64,000 bases of DNA from Candidatus Nanopelagicus limnes (GCF_002287885.2 NZ_CP016768.2:930001-994000), one strand, 5' to 3'. Counted from the first letter of the stretch, positions 19,506 to 28,772 are shown. Made by a program: numbers and translations. Notes: a model not told the origin generated them from the letters alone.

Positions 19506-20723
19506 ATGTCCTTCTCCTTTAAGGTTGAAAAAACTTTAAAGGGCGCCCTAGGTCGAAGTGGTGTGATCACCACCCCCCATGGGCAGATTAAAACTCCAGC
19601 TTTCATTCCAGTTGGAACCAAGGCAACCTTAAAATCAGTATTACCTGAATCATTAAAGGATTTAGGTGCGCAAGCAGTTCTAGCAAATTCATACCATTTA
19701 TATCTACAACCTGGACCAGAGATCGTTGATCAAGCAGGGGGTCTGGCCAAGTTTATGAATTGGCAAGGTCCAACCTTTACTGACTCTGGTGGCTTTCAAG
19801 TTTTATCACTTGGTGTTGGTTTTAAGAAAGTTATTGCCATGGATGAAAACACATTTCAAGCCGATGATGTAATTGCAGATGATAAGGAACGCTTAGCTCA
19901 TGTTGATGATGATGGTGTCACCTTTAAATCTCATTTAGATGGCTCACTTCATCGCTTCACCCCAGAGGTTTCTATGCAGGTGCAACATCAAATTGGGGCA
20001 GACATAATTTTTGCCTTTGATGAGTGCACTACTTTGCATAACACCAGGAGTTATCAAGAAAAAGCATTAGAGCGAACTAGGTTATGGGCGATTAGATGTT
20101 TGAAAGAACATGATGCCTTAACAAAAAAGCGAGAAGGCAAGCCCTATCAAGCACTCTTTGGTGTGCTGCAAGGCGCCCAATATGAGGATCTGCGGCGCAA
20201 GGCTGCTAAAGATTTAGCATTAATGAATGTTGATGGAGTTACCTTTGATGGCTTTGGCATTGGCGGGGCGTTAGATAAACAAACACTGGGTGATATTTTA
20301 AAGTGGGTTAATGAGGAACTGCCGGTAGAAAAGCCAAGACACTTTTTGGGAATTGGTGAACCAGATGATCTATTTGTTGGCGTTGAAAATGGCGCAGATA
20401 CATTTGATTGTGTTGCACCTTCAAGGCAAGCTCGAACAAGTTCAGTCTTTACCAAAGATGGTCGCTTAAATATCTCAAATGCCCCACATAAAAATGAGTT
20501 CTTCCCAATTGAAAAAGATTGCACTTGCTACACCTGCCGCAATTACACCCGGGCCTACCTTTGTCATTTATTTAGAGCCAAAGAGATGGTGGCAGCCACC
20601 TTGGCCACAATTCATAATCAGCACTTTATTGTTGGCTTGGTAGATCAAATGCGCTTAAGCATTGAAGATGGCACATTTTTTGATTTTAAGGCTCAATTTA
20701 TGGCCAGGTACTACGGAAAGTAA
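19506..20723 (+). CDS. tgt: tRNA-guanine transglycosylase (queuine tRNA-ribosyltransferase)
   Basis: Tgt swaps guanine at the wobble position of GUN-anticodon tRNAs for a queuosine precursor. The 405-residue protein has the substrate loop TDSGGFQVLSLG, the catalytic Asp region TFDCVAPSRQART and the zinc site CTCYTCRNYTRAYLCHLF. It is slightly longer than the E. coli enzyme (375). No other queuosine gene is in the window, so the cell may salvage queuine or its precursor. Confidence 0.96.
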   Translation: MSFSFKVEKTLKGALGRSGVITTPHGQIKTPAFIPVGTKATLKSVLPESLKDLGAQAVLANSYHLYLQPGPEIVDQAGGLAKFMNWQGPTFTDSGGFQVLSLGVGFKKVIAMDENTFQADDVIADDKERLAHVDDDGVTFKSHLDGSLHRFTPEVSMQVQHQIGADIIFAFDECTTLHNTRSYQEKALERTRLWAIRCLKEHDALTKKREGKPYQALFGVLQGAQYEDLRRKAAKDLALMNVDGVTFDGFGIGGALDKQTLGDILKWVNEELPVEKPRHFLGIGEPDDLFVGVENGADTFDCVAPSRQARTSSVFTKDGRLNISNAPHKNEFFPIEKDCTCYTCRNYTRAYLCHLFRAKEMVAATLATIHNQHFIVGLVDQMRLSIEDGTFFDFKAQFMARYYGK

Positions 20724-20743
20724 TTTGAGGGTAGATTAAAGAT

Positions 20744-21754
20744 ATGAATGATGCTCGCAAACCACTTCGTATTGGAATATTAGGCGCAGCCCGAATTGCA
20801 CCGAGCGCCATTATTTTTCCAGCCCAAGCAACAGGTCATCAATTAGTTGCAGTTGGCGCTAGAGATAAAGGACGGGCTACTGAGTTTGCCAAGCAGTATC
20901 AGATTGAAAAAGCTTATGGCTCATACCAAGAGGTAATCGATGATCCAAATGTTGATGTTGTTTACAACGCACTACATAACGGTGGCCATGGACCTTGGAA
21001 TATCAAGGCATTAGCAGCTGGTAAACATGTTCTATCTGAGAAGCCATCTGCTTCAAATGCTGCTGAAGCCAAAGAGGTTGCAGCTGCGGTAAGTAAATCT
21101 GGCAAGGTGTTTATGGAAGGTTTTCATTATTACTACCATCCGGTTTTCCAAAGATTACTTGCGATAGTTAAATCAGGTGAGATTGGTGAGGTAATTAAGG
21201 TTGAATCATCCTTGCTTATTCCGATGCCTGATAAGGAAGATTTGCGATTGAAATATGATTTAGCGGGTGGCTCCATGATGGATGTTGGCTGCTACGCACT
21301 TCACAGCCAGCGAATGATTAGTCAGGCTGTTGCAGATGGTGAGCCAACAATTGTTAAGGCAGAGGCAAATGCTGCAGATGGCAAAATTGATACCAAGTTA
21401 TATATGCAACTTAAATATCCAAATGGAGTAGCAGCCCTAGCCAAAGGTGATTTTGAATCAGAGGCAATGACTGCACCACTTACAGTTACTGGAAGTAAGG
21501 GAAGTGTTCACCTGCCCAACTTTGTAGTCTCTGGTTGGGATCCAAGAGTTATTGTTGAAGTAGGCGGGCAAAAACGTGTTGAACACTTGCCATCAATTTC
21601 TACATATACCTATCAACTCATTGCATTTGCTGATGCAGTTGATCTTGGTAAACCAGTTAAAACTGATGCAAAGGATGCATTAATCCAAGCGCAATTAATT
21701 GATTTGGCATATGAAGCTGCTGGCCTGCCACTTCGGCCAACTTTTAATATTTAA
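20744..21754 (+). CDS. Gfo/Idh/MocA family oxidoreductase
   Basis: An NAD(P)-dependent sugar or inositol-type dehydrogenase of 336 residues. The Rossmann dinucleotide loop is GILGAARIAPSAI, the family EKP motif is HVLSEKPSASNAAEA, and the substrate domain has GGSMMDVGCYALHS. It resembles trans-1,2-dihydrobenzene-diol dehydrogenase-like members, but the substrate is not predictable. It is 20 bases after tgt and overlaps the LuxR gene by four bases tail to tail. Confidence 0.9.
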   Translation: MNDARKPLRIGILGAARIAPSAIIFPAQATGHQLVAVGARDKGRATEFAKQYQIEKAYGSYQEVIDDPNVDVVYNALHNGGHGPWNIKALAAGKHVLSEKPSASNAAEAKEVAAAVSKSGKVFMEGFHYYYHPVFQRLLAIVKSGEIGEVIKVESSLLIPMPDKEDLRLKYDLAGGSMMDVGCYALHSQRMISQAVADGEPTIVKAEANAADGKIDTKLYMQLKYPNGVAALAKGDFESEAMTAPLTVTGSKGSVHLPNFVVSGWDPRVIVEVGGQKRVEHLPSISTYTYQLIAFADAVDLGKPVKTDAKDALIQAQLIDLAYEAAGLPLRPTFNI

Positions 21755-23325
21755 ACCAATAACTTAGCTTTTGCGATTTCGGCTGCTTGCTTGCGATCAT
21801 TAACCTCAAGTTTGCGGTAAATATTTCTTAAATGAGTTTTCATTGTATTTTTTGAAATATGCAGAGTTTTACCAATTTGCTCAATTGATTTATCCGCACT
21901 TAGGTATTTCAATACCTCAATCTCACGGCTAGTTAATTGCTCACCGCTAAATTCCAATAAAGTATTGCGCTCTTTTATCCGCTCTAAGCAGGATCTACTT
22001 AAAGACTCCAGCCATTGTGAATTTATCGACTCCGCTAAATTAACAATTGCTTCCAATGTTGAGTTTTCTTGCCTTAAGAAGATCTCTCGTGCTCCCACCT
22101 GTTCACCTTGATCTAGCGCCAACTTAAGGTACTCGCGCTGCTTTTTAACTCCTGCATCTTTAGTCTTGGATAACTCCAAATTCTTTCTGATCACCTGAAA
22201 AGGTGTTACTTCTGGCAAAGTTTTTAATGTATTAAAATCTGCAGTGACAGGTCGTTTTAAAATGCTTTGACCTAGCTTTTGTATGTAGTTAGCCTCAGGA
22301 TTTCGATTAACAATTGTATTAATCCGGGCTAAATCACTTGATGCTCCCCTAACAAAAACTTCAGCTAAATCCACAAGCCAGGCCAATGATTTAGCATTTG
22401 GATTTAGCAGGATTTCATTTCTAAGGCTCTCAATTTTGCTAGTGGTTTTAGATTGATTGTTAGGGGTGCGAGATAAAATTCTAATCTGCCCTACCTCACA
22501 CAAAGATTTAATAAATACTAGATTTTTCCCCTCTGCCTGGCGCCTTAAGCTTTCTAACTCTTTAAGTGCCTCTTCAACTAATGAGAACTCATATAGGCAC
22601 CGAGTTAATACAAACTTACAATCAAACGGGGCAGCAATTCCGGTGCGCCCTGCAGCCTCCTCCAAACTAATGCAAGCTCTTGCTAACTCATAAGCTTTTT
22701 TGTACTCCCCATTAGCTAAAAGCTGCATCGCGTTAATTGCAGATTTTGCTTGATGCAAAACATTTAACTCATCTGGGTTGTCAATTTTATTTATCTCTTC
22801 GGCGCACTTGTCTATTCTTTTAGAATCTGAGGTGATTAAACTTATGCAGCAGATCAATCGAATTAATCTACCCTTATCCATTGGATCTAATGTTCCGCTC
22901 TTAATTGGTGAGCTAAGGGAGATCTCTGCATACTTTAAAGCTGATTTGTAATCTCCAATATGAAAATTGATATATGCCCGACAAAGACTACTTATTTGAT
23001 CTACCCAAACTTTAATTTCAAGATCTCGCGTGATCTCTTCTAACTCATCAAGAGTTTTCACGCATTTAATAAAATCTAAATCAATTAAGCTACCAATAGC
23101 TTCAAAGCCTTTTGCCATAAATAAGTTTGCAGGTGATTCATCTAAGGCACTTTTTGCATGAGTAATAAATTCTTTACCCTGACCATTTAATGACAACTCA
23201 GCCATTCTGGTTAGATAAAGTCGATAGAAAAAATCTAAATCATTACTTTTAATTGCGTTATCGATAATTTTGTGAACGCCATCGGTAAAACCAGGTAGGG
23301 GTGATTTACTCTGCTCTTTGCTCAC
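21751..23325 (-). CDS. LuxR-family regulator with helical repeat domain
   Basis: A 524-residue regulator. The last ~60 residues form a LuxR-type helix-turn-helix (LTSREIEVLKYLSADKSIE, IGKTLHISKNTMKTHLRN). The long N-terminal part is all helical and reminiscent of the TPR-like arm of MalT-type regulators, but there is no N-terminal ATPase, so it resembles a MalT arm without its motor. The start is GTG at 23325. Its upstream region has three copies of CTCACCCC, possible binding sites for itself. Confidence 0.88.
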   Translation of the reverse strand: MSKEQSKSPLPGFTDGVHKIIDNAIKSNDLDFFYRLYLTRMAELSLNGQGKEFITHAKSALDESPANLFMAKGFEAIGSLIDLDFIKCVKTLDELEEITRDLEIKVWVDQISSLCRAYINFHIGDYKSALKYAEISLSSPIKSGTLDPMDKGRLIRLICCISLITSDSKRIDKCAEEINKIDNPDELNVLHQAKSAINAMQLLANGEYKKAYELARACISLEEAAGRTGIAAPFDCKFVLTRCLYEFSLVEEALKELESLRRQAEGKNLVFIKSLCEVGQIRILSRTPNNQSKTTSKIESLRNEILLNPNAKSLAWLVDLAEVFVRGASSDLARINTIVNRNPEANYIQKLGQSILKRPVTADFNTLKTLPEVTPFQVIRKNLELSKTKDAGVKKQREYLKLALDQGEQVGAREIFLRQENSTLEAIVNLAESINSQWLESLSRSCLERIKERNTLLEFSGEQLTSREIEVLKYLSADKSIEQIGKTLHISKNTMKTHLRNIYRKLEVNDRKQAAEIAKAKLLV

Positions 23326-23451
23326 CCCTTAAGGGTGATACACCCAAGGCGATTTTCCAAGGTGATTTTGAGCGTAACGGGGTGAGAAGAAGGGGGATTT
23401 AATCTGATCAGCTAGTTCAGATCTTCAATTTGAGCGCAAAATTCTCACCCC
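23321..23451. promoter_or_regulatory. repeated CTCACCCC motifs upstream of the LuxR gene
   Basis: CTCACCCC occurs at 23321-23328 and 23444-23451 and inverted at 23379-23386. The last two extend to a 10-bp inverted pair (GGGGTGAGAA / TTCTCACCCC), and TTTGAGCG precedes both. The first copy is part of a TCACCC-N5-GGGTGA dyad over the start codon. This clustering in a 150-bp divergent promoter region suggests an operator array for the LuxR protein and for trhO. Confidence 0.45.
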
Positions 23452-23476
23452 TTCATTGGGAGGTTAAAATCAACTT

Positions 23477-24385
23477 ATGGATCTTCCCAAGGTAATTCTT
23501 TACTACATCTTCACGCCATTATCTGATCCGGCTGCGATAAAGATTTGGCAGAAAAATCTTTGCCAAACATTAAATTTAAAGGGACGAATAATTATCTCCC
23601 CCCATGGCATCAATGGCACTTTGGGTGGGGAGATGAATGATCTAAAAAAATATATTCGCCAAACAAGATCATATGAAGGCTTTGCCAAGATGAAATTTAA
23701 GTGGTCTGAAGGCACTGGAAATGATTTTCCAAAGTTAAGTGTGAAGGTGCGAGCTGAGTTGGTGGCATTTGGCTATCCAAATGAGATTAAAGTTGATAAA
23801 AATGGCGTAGTTGGTGGTGGAAAACATTTAAAGCCTGCTCAGGTTGATGAGTTGGTAGCAAAACGCGGTGATGATGTCATTTTCTTTGATGGCCGAAATG
23901 CATATGAGGCAAAGGTTGGCCGATTTAAAAATGCAGTAGTTCCGCAGGTTGAAACCAGTAGAGATTTTGTGCAAGAGATTGAAAGTGGCAAGTATGACCA
24001 TCTAAAGGATAAGCCAATTGTTACTTACTGCACCGGTGGTATAAGATGTGAGGTTTTATCCTCAGTGATGAAGACACGAGGATTTAAAGAGGTTTATCAA
24101 ATTGATGGTGGCATTGTTACCTACGGTAAAGAGTTTGGTGATGATGGCCTATGGGAGGGCGCTCTTTATACCTTTGATAATCGGATGTCGATTGAGTTTA
24201 GTGAGAAGACAAAATCAATAGCTAACTGTGAAAAGTGTGCTGCCCCAGCTAATCGTTTTTATGATTGTCCAAAGCCGCCATGTAACTCTCTGAATTTATT
24301 GTGTGTCACTTGTGCTGAAAAACTAAATGATGAGATCTGCAAACACCCACAGCGAAAATACTCTAAGGCTGAATTAATCGGCTAA
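23477..24385 (+). CDS. trhO: tRNA uridine(34) hydroxylase, rhodanese-like
   Basis: This YceA/TrhO-type protein of 302 residues hydroxylates U34 of some tRNAs. It has the N-terminal acylphosphatase-like domain (to about residue 95), a rhodanese domain with the active loop YCTGGIRCE (Cys185), and a Cys-rich C-terminus (NCEKCAAP, YDCPKPPC, CVTCAEKL) that may bind metal. Its tail overlaps the convergent DinB gene by 12 bases. Confidence 0.92.
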   Translation: MDLPKVILYYIFTPLSDPAAIKIWQKNLCQTLNLKGRIIISPHGINGTLGGEMNDLKKYIRQTRSYEGFAKMKFKWSEGTGNDFPKLSVKVRAELVAFGYPNEIKVDKNGVVGGGKHLKPAQVDELVAKRGDDVIFFDGRNAYEAKVGRFKNAVVPQVETSRDFVQEIESGKYDHLKDKPIVTYCTGGIRCEVLSSVMKTRGFKEVYQIDGGIVTYGKEFGDDGLWEGALYTFDNRMSIEFSEKTKSIANCEKCAAPANRFYDCPKPPCNSLNLLCVTCAEKLNDEICKHPQRKYSKAELIG

Positions 24386-24835
24386 CAACTGATTTGCGTG
24401 ATCCCTTGGGTGATTTATATAGGATGAAAACCACTTTTTAAGATCATAAGCACCAGATTCAGTATGGATTCCAGCATTTGATAATTGTTCAAACTCTAAT
24501 CTTTTAACGATTTCAAGGCTTGCTGCCCTTGATGCTTTATAGAAAGCTAAAGAGTTTTCAATTGGCAGCACGGTGTAACCCAAAGTGGTGTTTTGTGCCC
24601 AGATATTTTCATCATAACCTTGAATTGTCGAGCCTGGCTCTGCGATTAATCTTTTTAACCGAGCACAAGATTGGGATTCGCTATCTGCTAAATGATGGAT
24701 TACCTGCCTGGCGTTCCAGCCATCTTTTTTAGGCTTATCTAAATCAGCCAGGTTTACCTTTTTAAAAGCTTCTAAAAATACATTTGTAGCCGCTTCATAC
24801 TCAGCAGCTAATTTTTCAATCTCAGGATGACTCAT
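24374..24835 (-). CDS. DinB family protein
   Basis: A 153-residue four-helix-bundle protein of the DinB/YfiT type. The three putative metal-binding histidines are in VIHHLADSES and NHPRDHANQL. Members include mycothiol- or bacillithiol-dependent transferases and uncharacterised metal proteins; the actual reaction here is unknown. It is the distal gene after the FUSC transporter gene on the same strand. Confidence 0.82.
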   Translation of the reverse strand: MSHPEIEKLAAEYEAATNVFLEAFKKVNLADLDKPKKDGWNARQVIHHLADSESQSCARLKRLIAEPGSTIQGYDENIWAQNTTLGYTVLPIENSLAFYKASRAASLEIVKRLEFEQLSNAGIHTESGAYDLKKWFSSYINHPRDHANQLLAD

Positions 24836-24847
24836 GTATTTATCCTA

Positions 24848-26041
24848 CTAGCGGCGCAAGAATGTGCGAAGAGTCAAAAGAATCCTTCGATACAACCGGC
24901 TTGTCTGCTTAACTGGGGATAGGCCAATTACCTTGGCACTTGTTGGCTCCCCTGGTGTTGTGACTGAGTGCAAGGCGGGTGAGCTCTCATCTAATGAGTT
25001 AGCGATAATTTTCATTTGCGAGACGATTGCAATGCATCTAACAAATTGGCTACGAGGTAGCTTATCTGCCATTGCTATCAATTCTTCAGTTAAATTATCA
25101 GCTGCTTGCCGCAAATCCCTGGCAATGTTGTCGATGATTCGCTCTCGATTTGATGATTGCAATAACTCTAGCTTTTCAGTAATTGCATTTGAGGTAGCAG
25201 AGAGTGCGTAAGCAATCTGGCGATCAACCGTATCTTTTCGATTTGGATCAGAGGTTGAATCAAATAATGCTCTTGCCATTCCCCTTATTTGAACCACCAT
25301 ATGTTCAATTGCTACTCCTTGTATATATAAAGATTCAGCCACATCAACTTCAGCAAGTGGTGACCATTTGGCATAACGCTTTGCCTCTATTGCTTGGCTT
25401 CTTAAAGTTGGAATCTCCTCAACTAATAATCTAGCTCTTGATAACCAAGCACCCGCCTGCTTTTGGGTGAAGCCACCGGCAACTCCCTCTGCCATATCAC
25501 TAATTAACTCAGCCCCTCTTTTACCCAACCTTGTTATTTGATTAACAGTTCGACCAGCTGGGGTATTTGGATGTGAGAAGTAGGAAAAAATGATTGCAAC
25601 TGCTGCGCCAATTAATGTGGAAACTAATCTATGTTCTGCTGTTGAGCCAGAGATTCCAGGACCAATAACAATTAATGCCGTTACTGGAACGTTTACCGAG
25701 GCCACCTCACCCAGGCGAAGTCCACGAGCAACAACTGAGCATAAAAATACGGTAGTGCCAATAGCAATTACCCCAAAGCTAAAGTAGTGAACAGTTAACA
25801 AGGCAACGCCTGCGCCAATTGCAGTTCCAACTATTTGTCCTAATCCTTCTCTTACTGATTTATAGAGTGAGATTCGAATGCTTAAAGCGCAAACAATTGC
25901 TGCTACTAAGCCGCCTTTAAAAACTAAGGAATCACCTATTACCCAGGCGGTAGCAGATGCAAGGGCGGCCACCGTAATTTGGCGAACCCAAATCCTGCGA
26001 TCGCTAAATAACCTTATAAACCAGAGGAAAAAATTTTTCAC
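24848..26041 (-). CDS. FUSC/aromatic acid exporter family membrane protein
   Basis: A 397-residue membrane protein with about six N-terminal membrane segments (residues 15-165) and a helical cytoplasmic part, as in the DUF939/ArAE-2 exporters. The conserved start (RIWVRQITVAALASATAWVIG) and GQIVGTAIGAGVALL are family-like. Export of small aromatic acids is the family suggestion only. Its start overlaps the stop of the upstream helix-hairpin-helix gene. Confidence 0.82.
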   Translation of the reverse strand: MKNFFLWFIRLFSDRRIWVRQITVAALASATAWVIGDSLVFKGGLVAAIVCALSIRISLYKSVREGLGQIVGTAIGAGVALLTVHYFSFGVIAIGTTVFLCSVVARGLRLGEVASVNVPVTALIVIGPGISGSTAEHRLVSTLIGAAVAIIFSYFSHPNTPAGRTVNQITRLGKRGAELISDMAEGVAGGFTQKQAGAWLSRARLLVEEIPTLRSQAIEAKRYAKWSPLAEVDVAESLYIQGVAIEHMVVQIRGMARALFDSTSDPNRKDTVDRQIAYALSATSNAITEKLELLQSSNRERIIDNIARDLRQAADNLTEELIAMADKLPRSQFVRCIAIVSQMKIIANSLDESSPALHSVTTPGEPTSAKVIGLSPVKQTSRLYRRILLTLRTFLRR

Positions 26042-26301
26042 GGGCGAAACTTAATTTTTTTAGCATTCATTAATACTTTAAGCCTTGCAACAGCTGATTT
26101 TCCCATGCCATGTAAGCCTTCTAATTCAGCCAGTGAAATCTTTCGAAGATCTGAGACCTTATATAACTTAGCATCAACTAATGCTCGCCTCGCAGGTGCT
26201 GCAATGTTGTATTCGCGCCACTCTTGGTCTAATTTCTCATAGCGATCTAGCTCTGCTTGTGGGATATCACATACTTGATTTGGCTTAGCTACTTTTCCCA
26301 T
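26038..26301 (-). CDS. small helix-hairpin-helix protein
   Basis: An 87-residue protein whose second half (DLRKISLAELEGLHGMGKSAVARLKVLM) is a helix-hairpin-helix of the kind found in the RNA polymerase alpha C-terminal domain and in DNA-repair proteins. Nucleic acid binding is therefore likely. It is coupled by a four-base overlap to the FUSC gene. No specific function is known to me. Confidence 0.7.
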   Translation of the reverse strand: MGKVAKPNQVCDIPQAELDRYEKLDQEWREYNIAAPARRALVDAKLYKVSDLRKISLAELEGLHGMGKSAVARLKVLMNAKKIKFRP

Positions 26302-26318
26302 GAGCTGATCTTACAACT

Positions 26319-26678
26319 TTACTTACCTTTTCTTTTGACCATTATCTGCACCATTCGCTGCGTCATCAGTTTTCTCACCAAAGTTTTAGGAAGTGGTGCA
26401 TCAAAGTGCAAAGCACTCTTTGTTTGCTTATAAATGACTAAATCTTTATTTAAGGCTTCAAGCACTGAGCCACTGAATGGATAAAAGGAGCAACCAGTAC
26501 GTCGGGCAGCAATTCCACAAACAACATCTTTTCCTAATTTAAAGGCAGGAATTCCATAAGAGATCCCCTGCTTAAGCTCTGGTTCAATCTCTAATATCAT
26601 CTTGCGCATATTTTTAAGCAAGGTTTTCTCAGGCTCTTTTTGGGCTGAAATATATTGATCGATCTCTAACTTACTCAA
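26319..26678 (-). CDS. DUF1801 protein (YdhG-like)
   Basis: A 119-residue protein with the DUF1801 fold, seen in the phrases KMILEIEPELKQGISYGIPAF, FYPFSGSVLEAL and SALHFDAPLPKTLVRKL. B. subtilis relatives were proposed as iron-transfer proteins (Fra), but the role of most members is unknown. It is two bases after the GNAT gene on the same strand. Confidence 0.85.
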   Translation of the reverse strand: MSKLEIDQYISAQKEPEKTLLKNMRKMILEIEPELKQGISYGIPAFKLGKDVVCGIAARRTGCSFYPFSGSVLEALNKDLVIYKQTKSALHFDAPLPKTLVRKLMTQRMVQIMVKRKGK

Positions 26679-26679
26679 T

Positions 26680-27162
26680 CTATTTCACCTGCCTATACAT
26701 TCCTAAGTACATCTGACCTGGTTTAGATCTAGATGGTAATGGCTTATCTGCCTCCACAAATCCTAACTTCTTATAAGCACTCCTAGCCCTTAAATTCTCT
26801 GGCCACACACCCAATCCAATTATTTGCCACTGATTTTCCTTAGATAACTTAACTACCCATTCCAACATTAATTGTGGAATTTCTTTGCCTCTAAAATCCT
26901 CGTTAATCCACCAACTAGATAGCCAGCAATCACTATTGCGATCTTTATCCGCTTTATCTACTGCAAGTAATCCAATATCAACACCATCTGCAACCACAAA
27001 ACACCAATAGGTATTTTTTAATCGCTCCTGCCACTGGGTATCTTCAATCAATAATTCATCCTCATACTTCGCTCCAAATGCGTAAGGAGCATCTTTTAAC
27101 GCACTAAGCCGAAGTGATTTAAGGCGGCTGGCACTATCTCCTACTACAACTTCAATTGCCAC
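26680..27162 (-). CDS. GNAT family N-acetyltransferase
   Basis: A 160-residue acyl-CoA transferase. The acetyl-CoA site corresponds to the segment WWINEDFRGKEIPQLMLEW, and the C-terminal region GVWPENLRARSAYKKLGFV is the usual GNAT ending. The substrate is not predictable. It directly follows a small Cys-rich gene. Confidence 0.88.
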   Translation of the reverse strand: MAIEVVVGDSASRLKSLRLSALKDAPYAFGAKYEDELLIEDTQWQERLKNTYWCFVVADGVDIGLLAVDKADKDRNSDCWLSSWWINEDFRGKEIPQLMLEWVVKLSKENQWQIIGLGVWPENLRARSAYKKLGFVEADKPLPSRSKPGQMYLGMYRQVK

Positions 27163-27166
27163 CTAT

Positions 27167-27331
27167 TTACCTACTAAATAACTTGCTAAATATTCCTGAC
27201 TTTTTTACCTGACCTTCATGGCCTTGGCAACGATCAGCTTCAGTAATACCGAATAACACCTCTTCAATATGTTCACCGCATCCAGACCAGGTTAGCTTCT
27301 TACATGTCCGACAAATTACCTTGCTACACAT
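27167..27331 (-). CDS. 54-residue Cys/His-containing small protein
   Basis: ATG at 27331 to TAA at 27167 encodes a protein that begins MCSKVICRTCKKLTWSGCGE and contains HIEEVL and DRCQGHEGQ. The CxxC pair plus further Cys and His suggests a zinc-binding knuckle. As I recall, proteins with this exact pattern (CxTCxKxTWxGCGxH) are widespread in bacteria and uncharacterised. It ends four bases before the GNAT start, so it is in the same operon. It is often missed because of its size. Confidence 0.75.
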   Translation of the reverse strand: MCSKVICRTCKKLTWSGCGEHIEEVLFGITEADRCQGHEGQVKKSGIFSKLFSR

Positions 27332-27333
27332 AT

Positions 27334-28152
27334 CTAATTCCTAACTCTTCTGGAGCCAATAATCAAAATCAAACTACCAATAACTGCAGATAAAAGCGCA
27401 GCAACTAATAAGCCAACTTTAGCCTGATTAAGCAAAATATCAGAGGTATAACTCAAGTTTGCAATCATGATTGATACTGCAAGTCCCATGCCAGCAAGGG
27501 CAGATCCGCCAACTAATTCTAGTTTGCCTACCAACAAATGACTCTTAAAGAGTTTAGCTCCAACTAATCCAAAGAGTGTGATACCAACAATTTTGCCAAC
27601 CACTCTAGCGATAATAATTGAATTACCAAGGTCTGATTGCAGTTCAAGATCAGCCGTTAGGGTTGGATAAACATTTGCAAAGACATAGATCGGCAAAATT
27701 ACAAAGTTAACAAACTTAATAAAGTATTTTTCAAGTGGTGCTTTACCAATTAACGCCCCAAGCAGTACTGCGCCAATACTTGCCAAAACCTCTGTTGCCT
27801 TTAGAGCGCCAGTGTATTTAACACCTAAAACAATTATAGAAAGTAGATCATCAGCAACAGCTAAAGCTAATAAAAAGGTTTTTAAAGAAACTGATGCGCG
27901 TTTGCCTAAGGCAAGGACAACCAACATCACAAGTGCGATATCGGTTGGCATAACTAAAGGCCAACCTTGAGCTATTACAGGATCAGAATTTAAACTGATA
28001 AAAATTAATGCTGGAAATAGCATTCCACCTAAGGCAGCAAGGGTTGGCAGCAAAATCTCTTTTGGATGTGAGATCTCATTCCTTAGTTGCATGCCAATCA
28101 AAAAGAAAAATGGTGCTAACACCTCACTGTGAGCGAAAAATTCTAATTCCAT
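27334..28152 (-). CDS. NhaA-like Na+/H+ antiporter, N-terminally short
   Basis: A 272-residue membrane protein matching NhaA from its second membrane helix on: VLAPFFFLIGMQLRNEI, PTDIALVMLVVLALG and the ion-site Asp pair in LALAVADDLLSIIVLG. E. coli NhaA has about 388 residues; here roughly 55 N-terminal residues including the first helix are absent, and the C-terminus is short as well. I see no in-frame upstream extension. It may be a shortened but working antiporter or a decayed one. Confidence 0.78.
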   Translation of the reverse strand: MELEFFAHSEVLAPFFFLIGMQLRNEISHPKEILLPTLAALGGMLFPALIFISLNSDPVIAQGWPLVMPTDIALVMLVVLALGKRASVSLKTFLLALAVADDLLSIIVLGVKYTGALKATEVLASIGAVLLGALIGKAPLEKYFIKFVNFVILPIYVFANVYPTLTADLELQSDLGNSIIIARVVGKIVGITLFGLVGAKLFKSHLLVGKLELVGGSALAGMGLAVSIMIANLSYTSDILLNQAKVGLLVAALLSAVIGSLILIIGSRRVRN

Positions 28153-28179
28153 GGGGATAGTTAATCAGATTACTGCTGA

Positions 28180-28737
28180 TTAATGCTCAGTACTTCGCCA
28201 CACCTTTATCGCCGCATCTGCATTTAGCATTCCAATGGCAAGACCAACTGCTAAATCTGGAATAGCACTGCTCCAAAAGATAGTGGTGATGCCAGCGGCA
28301 ATAATTGCCACATTTGCTAGTGCATCATTTCTGGCTGATAAATATGCAGCTAGTACCAAACTTTTCGCAGAACTTCGAAATTTTGCTAGTAAAAAAGCAC
28401 AAGAGAAATTAACTATTAACGCACCTATTCCAACCGTGGTTAATGAGATTGCATCAGGAGTTGATGGATTATTGATCTCATAGATGGTTGAGATCAATAC
28501 AGAAATAGCAGGGACTAGAAGGAGGAGAGCGAAGAATTTACTTAATCTTTTTCTAGCCAACAAGCTCCAGCCCATTGCCATAAAGATCAGGATGTTAACG
28601 GAGGCATCCTCAAGAAAATCTATGCTGTCCGCGAAGAGTGCAACAGAGCCAATCCTTAGGGCAAAGAAGAACTCCACACAAAAGTATGCAAAATTTGCGA
28701 TTGCAACTATTCGAACTACATTTCTAATTGAGTTCAC
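28180..28737 (-). CDS. cation-diffusion-facilitator-like membrane protein
   Basis: A 185-residue protein with about six membrane segments and the CDF pattern FADSIDFLEDASVNI, with the second metal-site region SARNDALANVAII. It lacks the C-terminal cytoplasmic metal-sensing domain of full-length CDF exporters. Heavy-metal export (Zn, Co) is plausible. It precedes the NhaA-like gene by 27 bases. Confidence 0.8.
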   Translation of the reverse strand: MNSIRNVVRIVAIANFAYFCVEFFFALRIGSVALFADSIDFLEDASVNILIFMAMGWSLLARKRLSKFFALLLLVPAISVLISTIYEINNPSTPDAISLTTVGIGALIVNFSCAFLLAKFRSSAKSLVLAAYLSARNDALANVAIIAAGITTIFWSSAIPDLAVGLAIGMLNADAAIKVWRSTEH

Positions 28738-28772
28738 TTACCCATGTTAGGACAATAATTGGGAATAAATAA

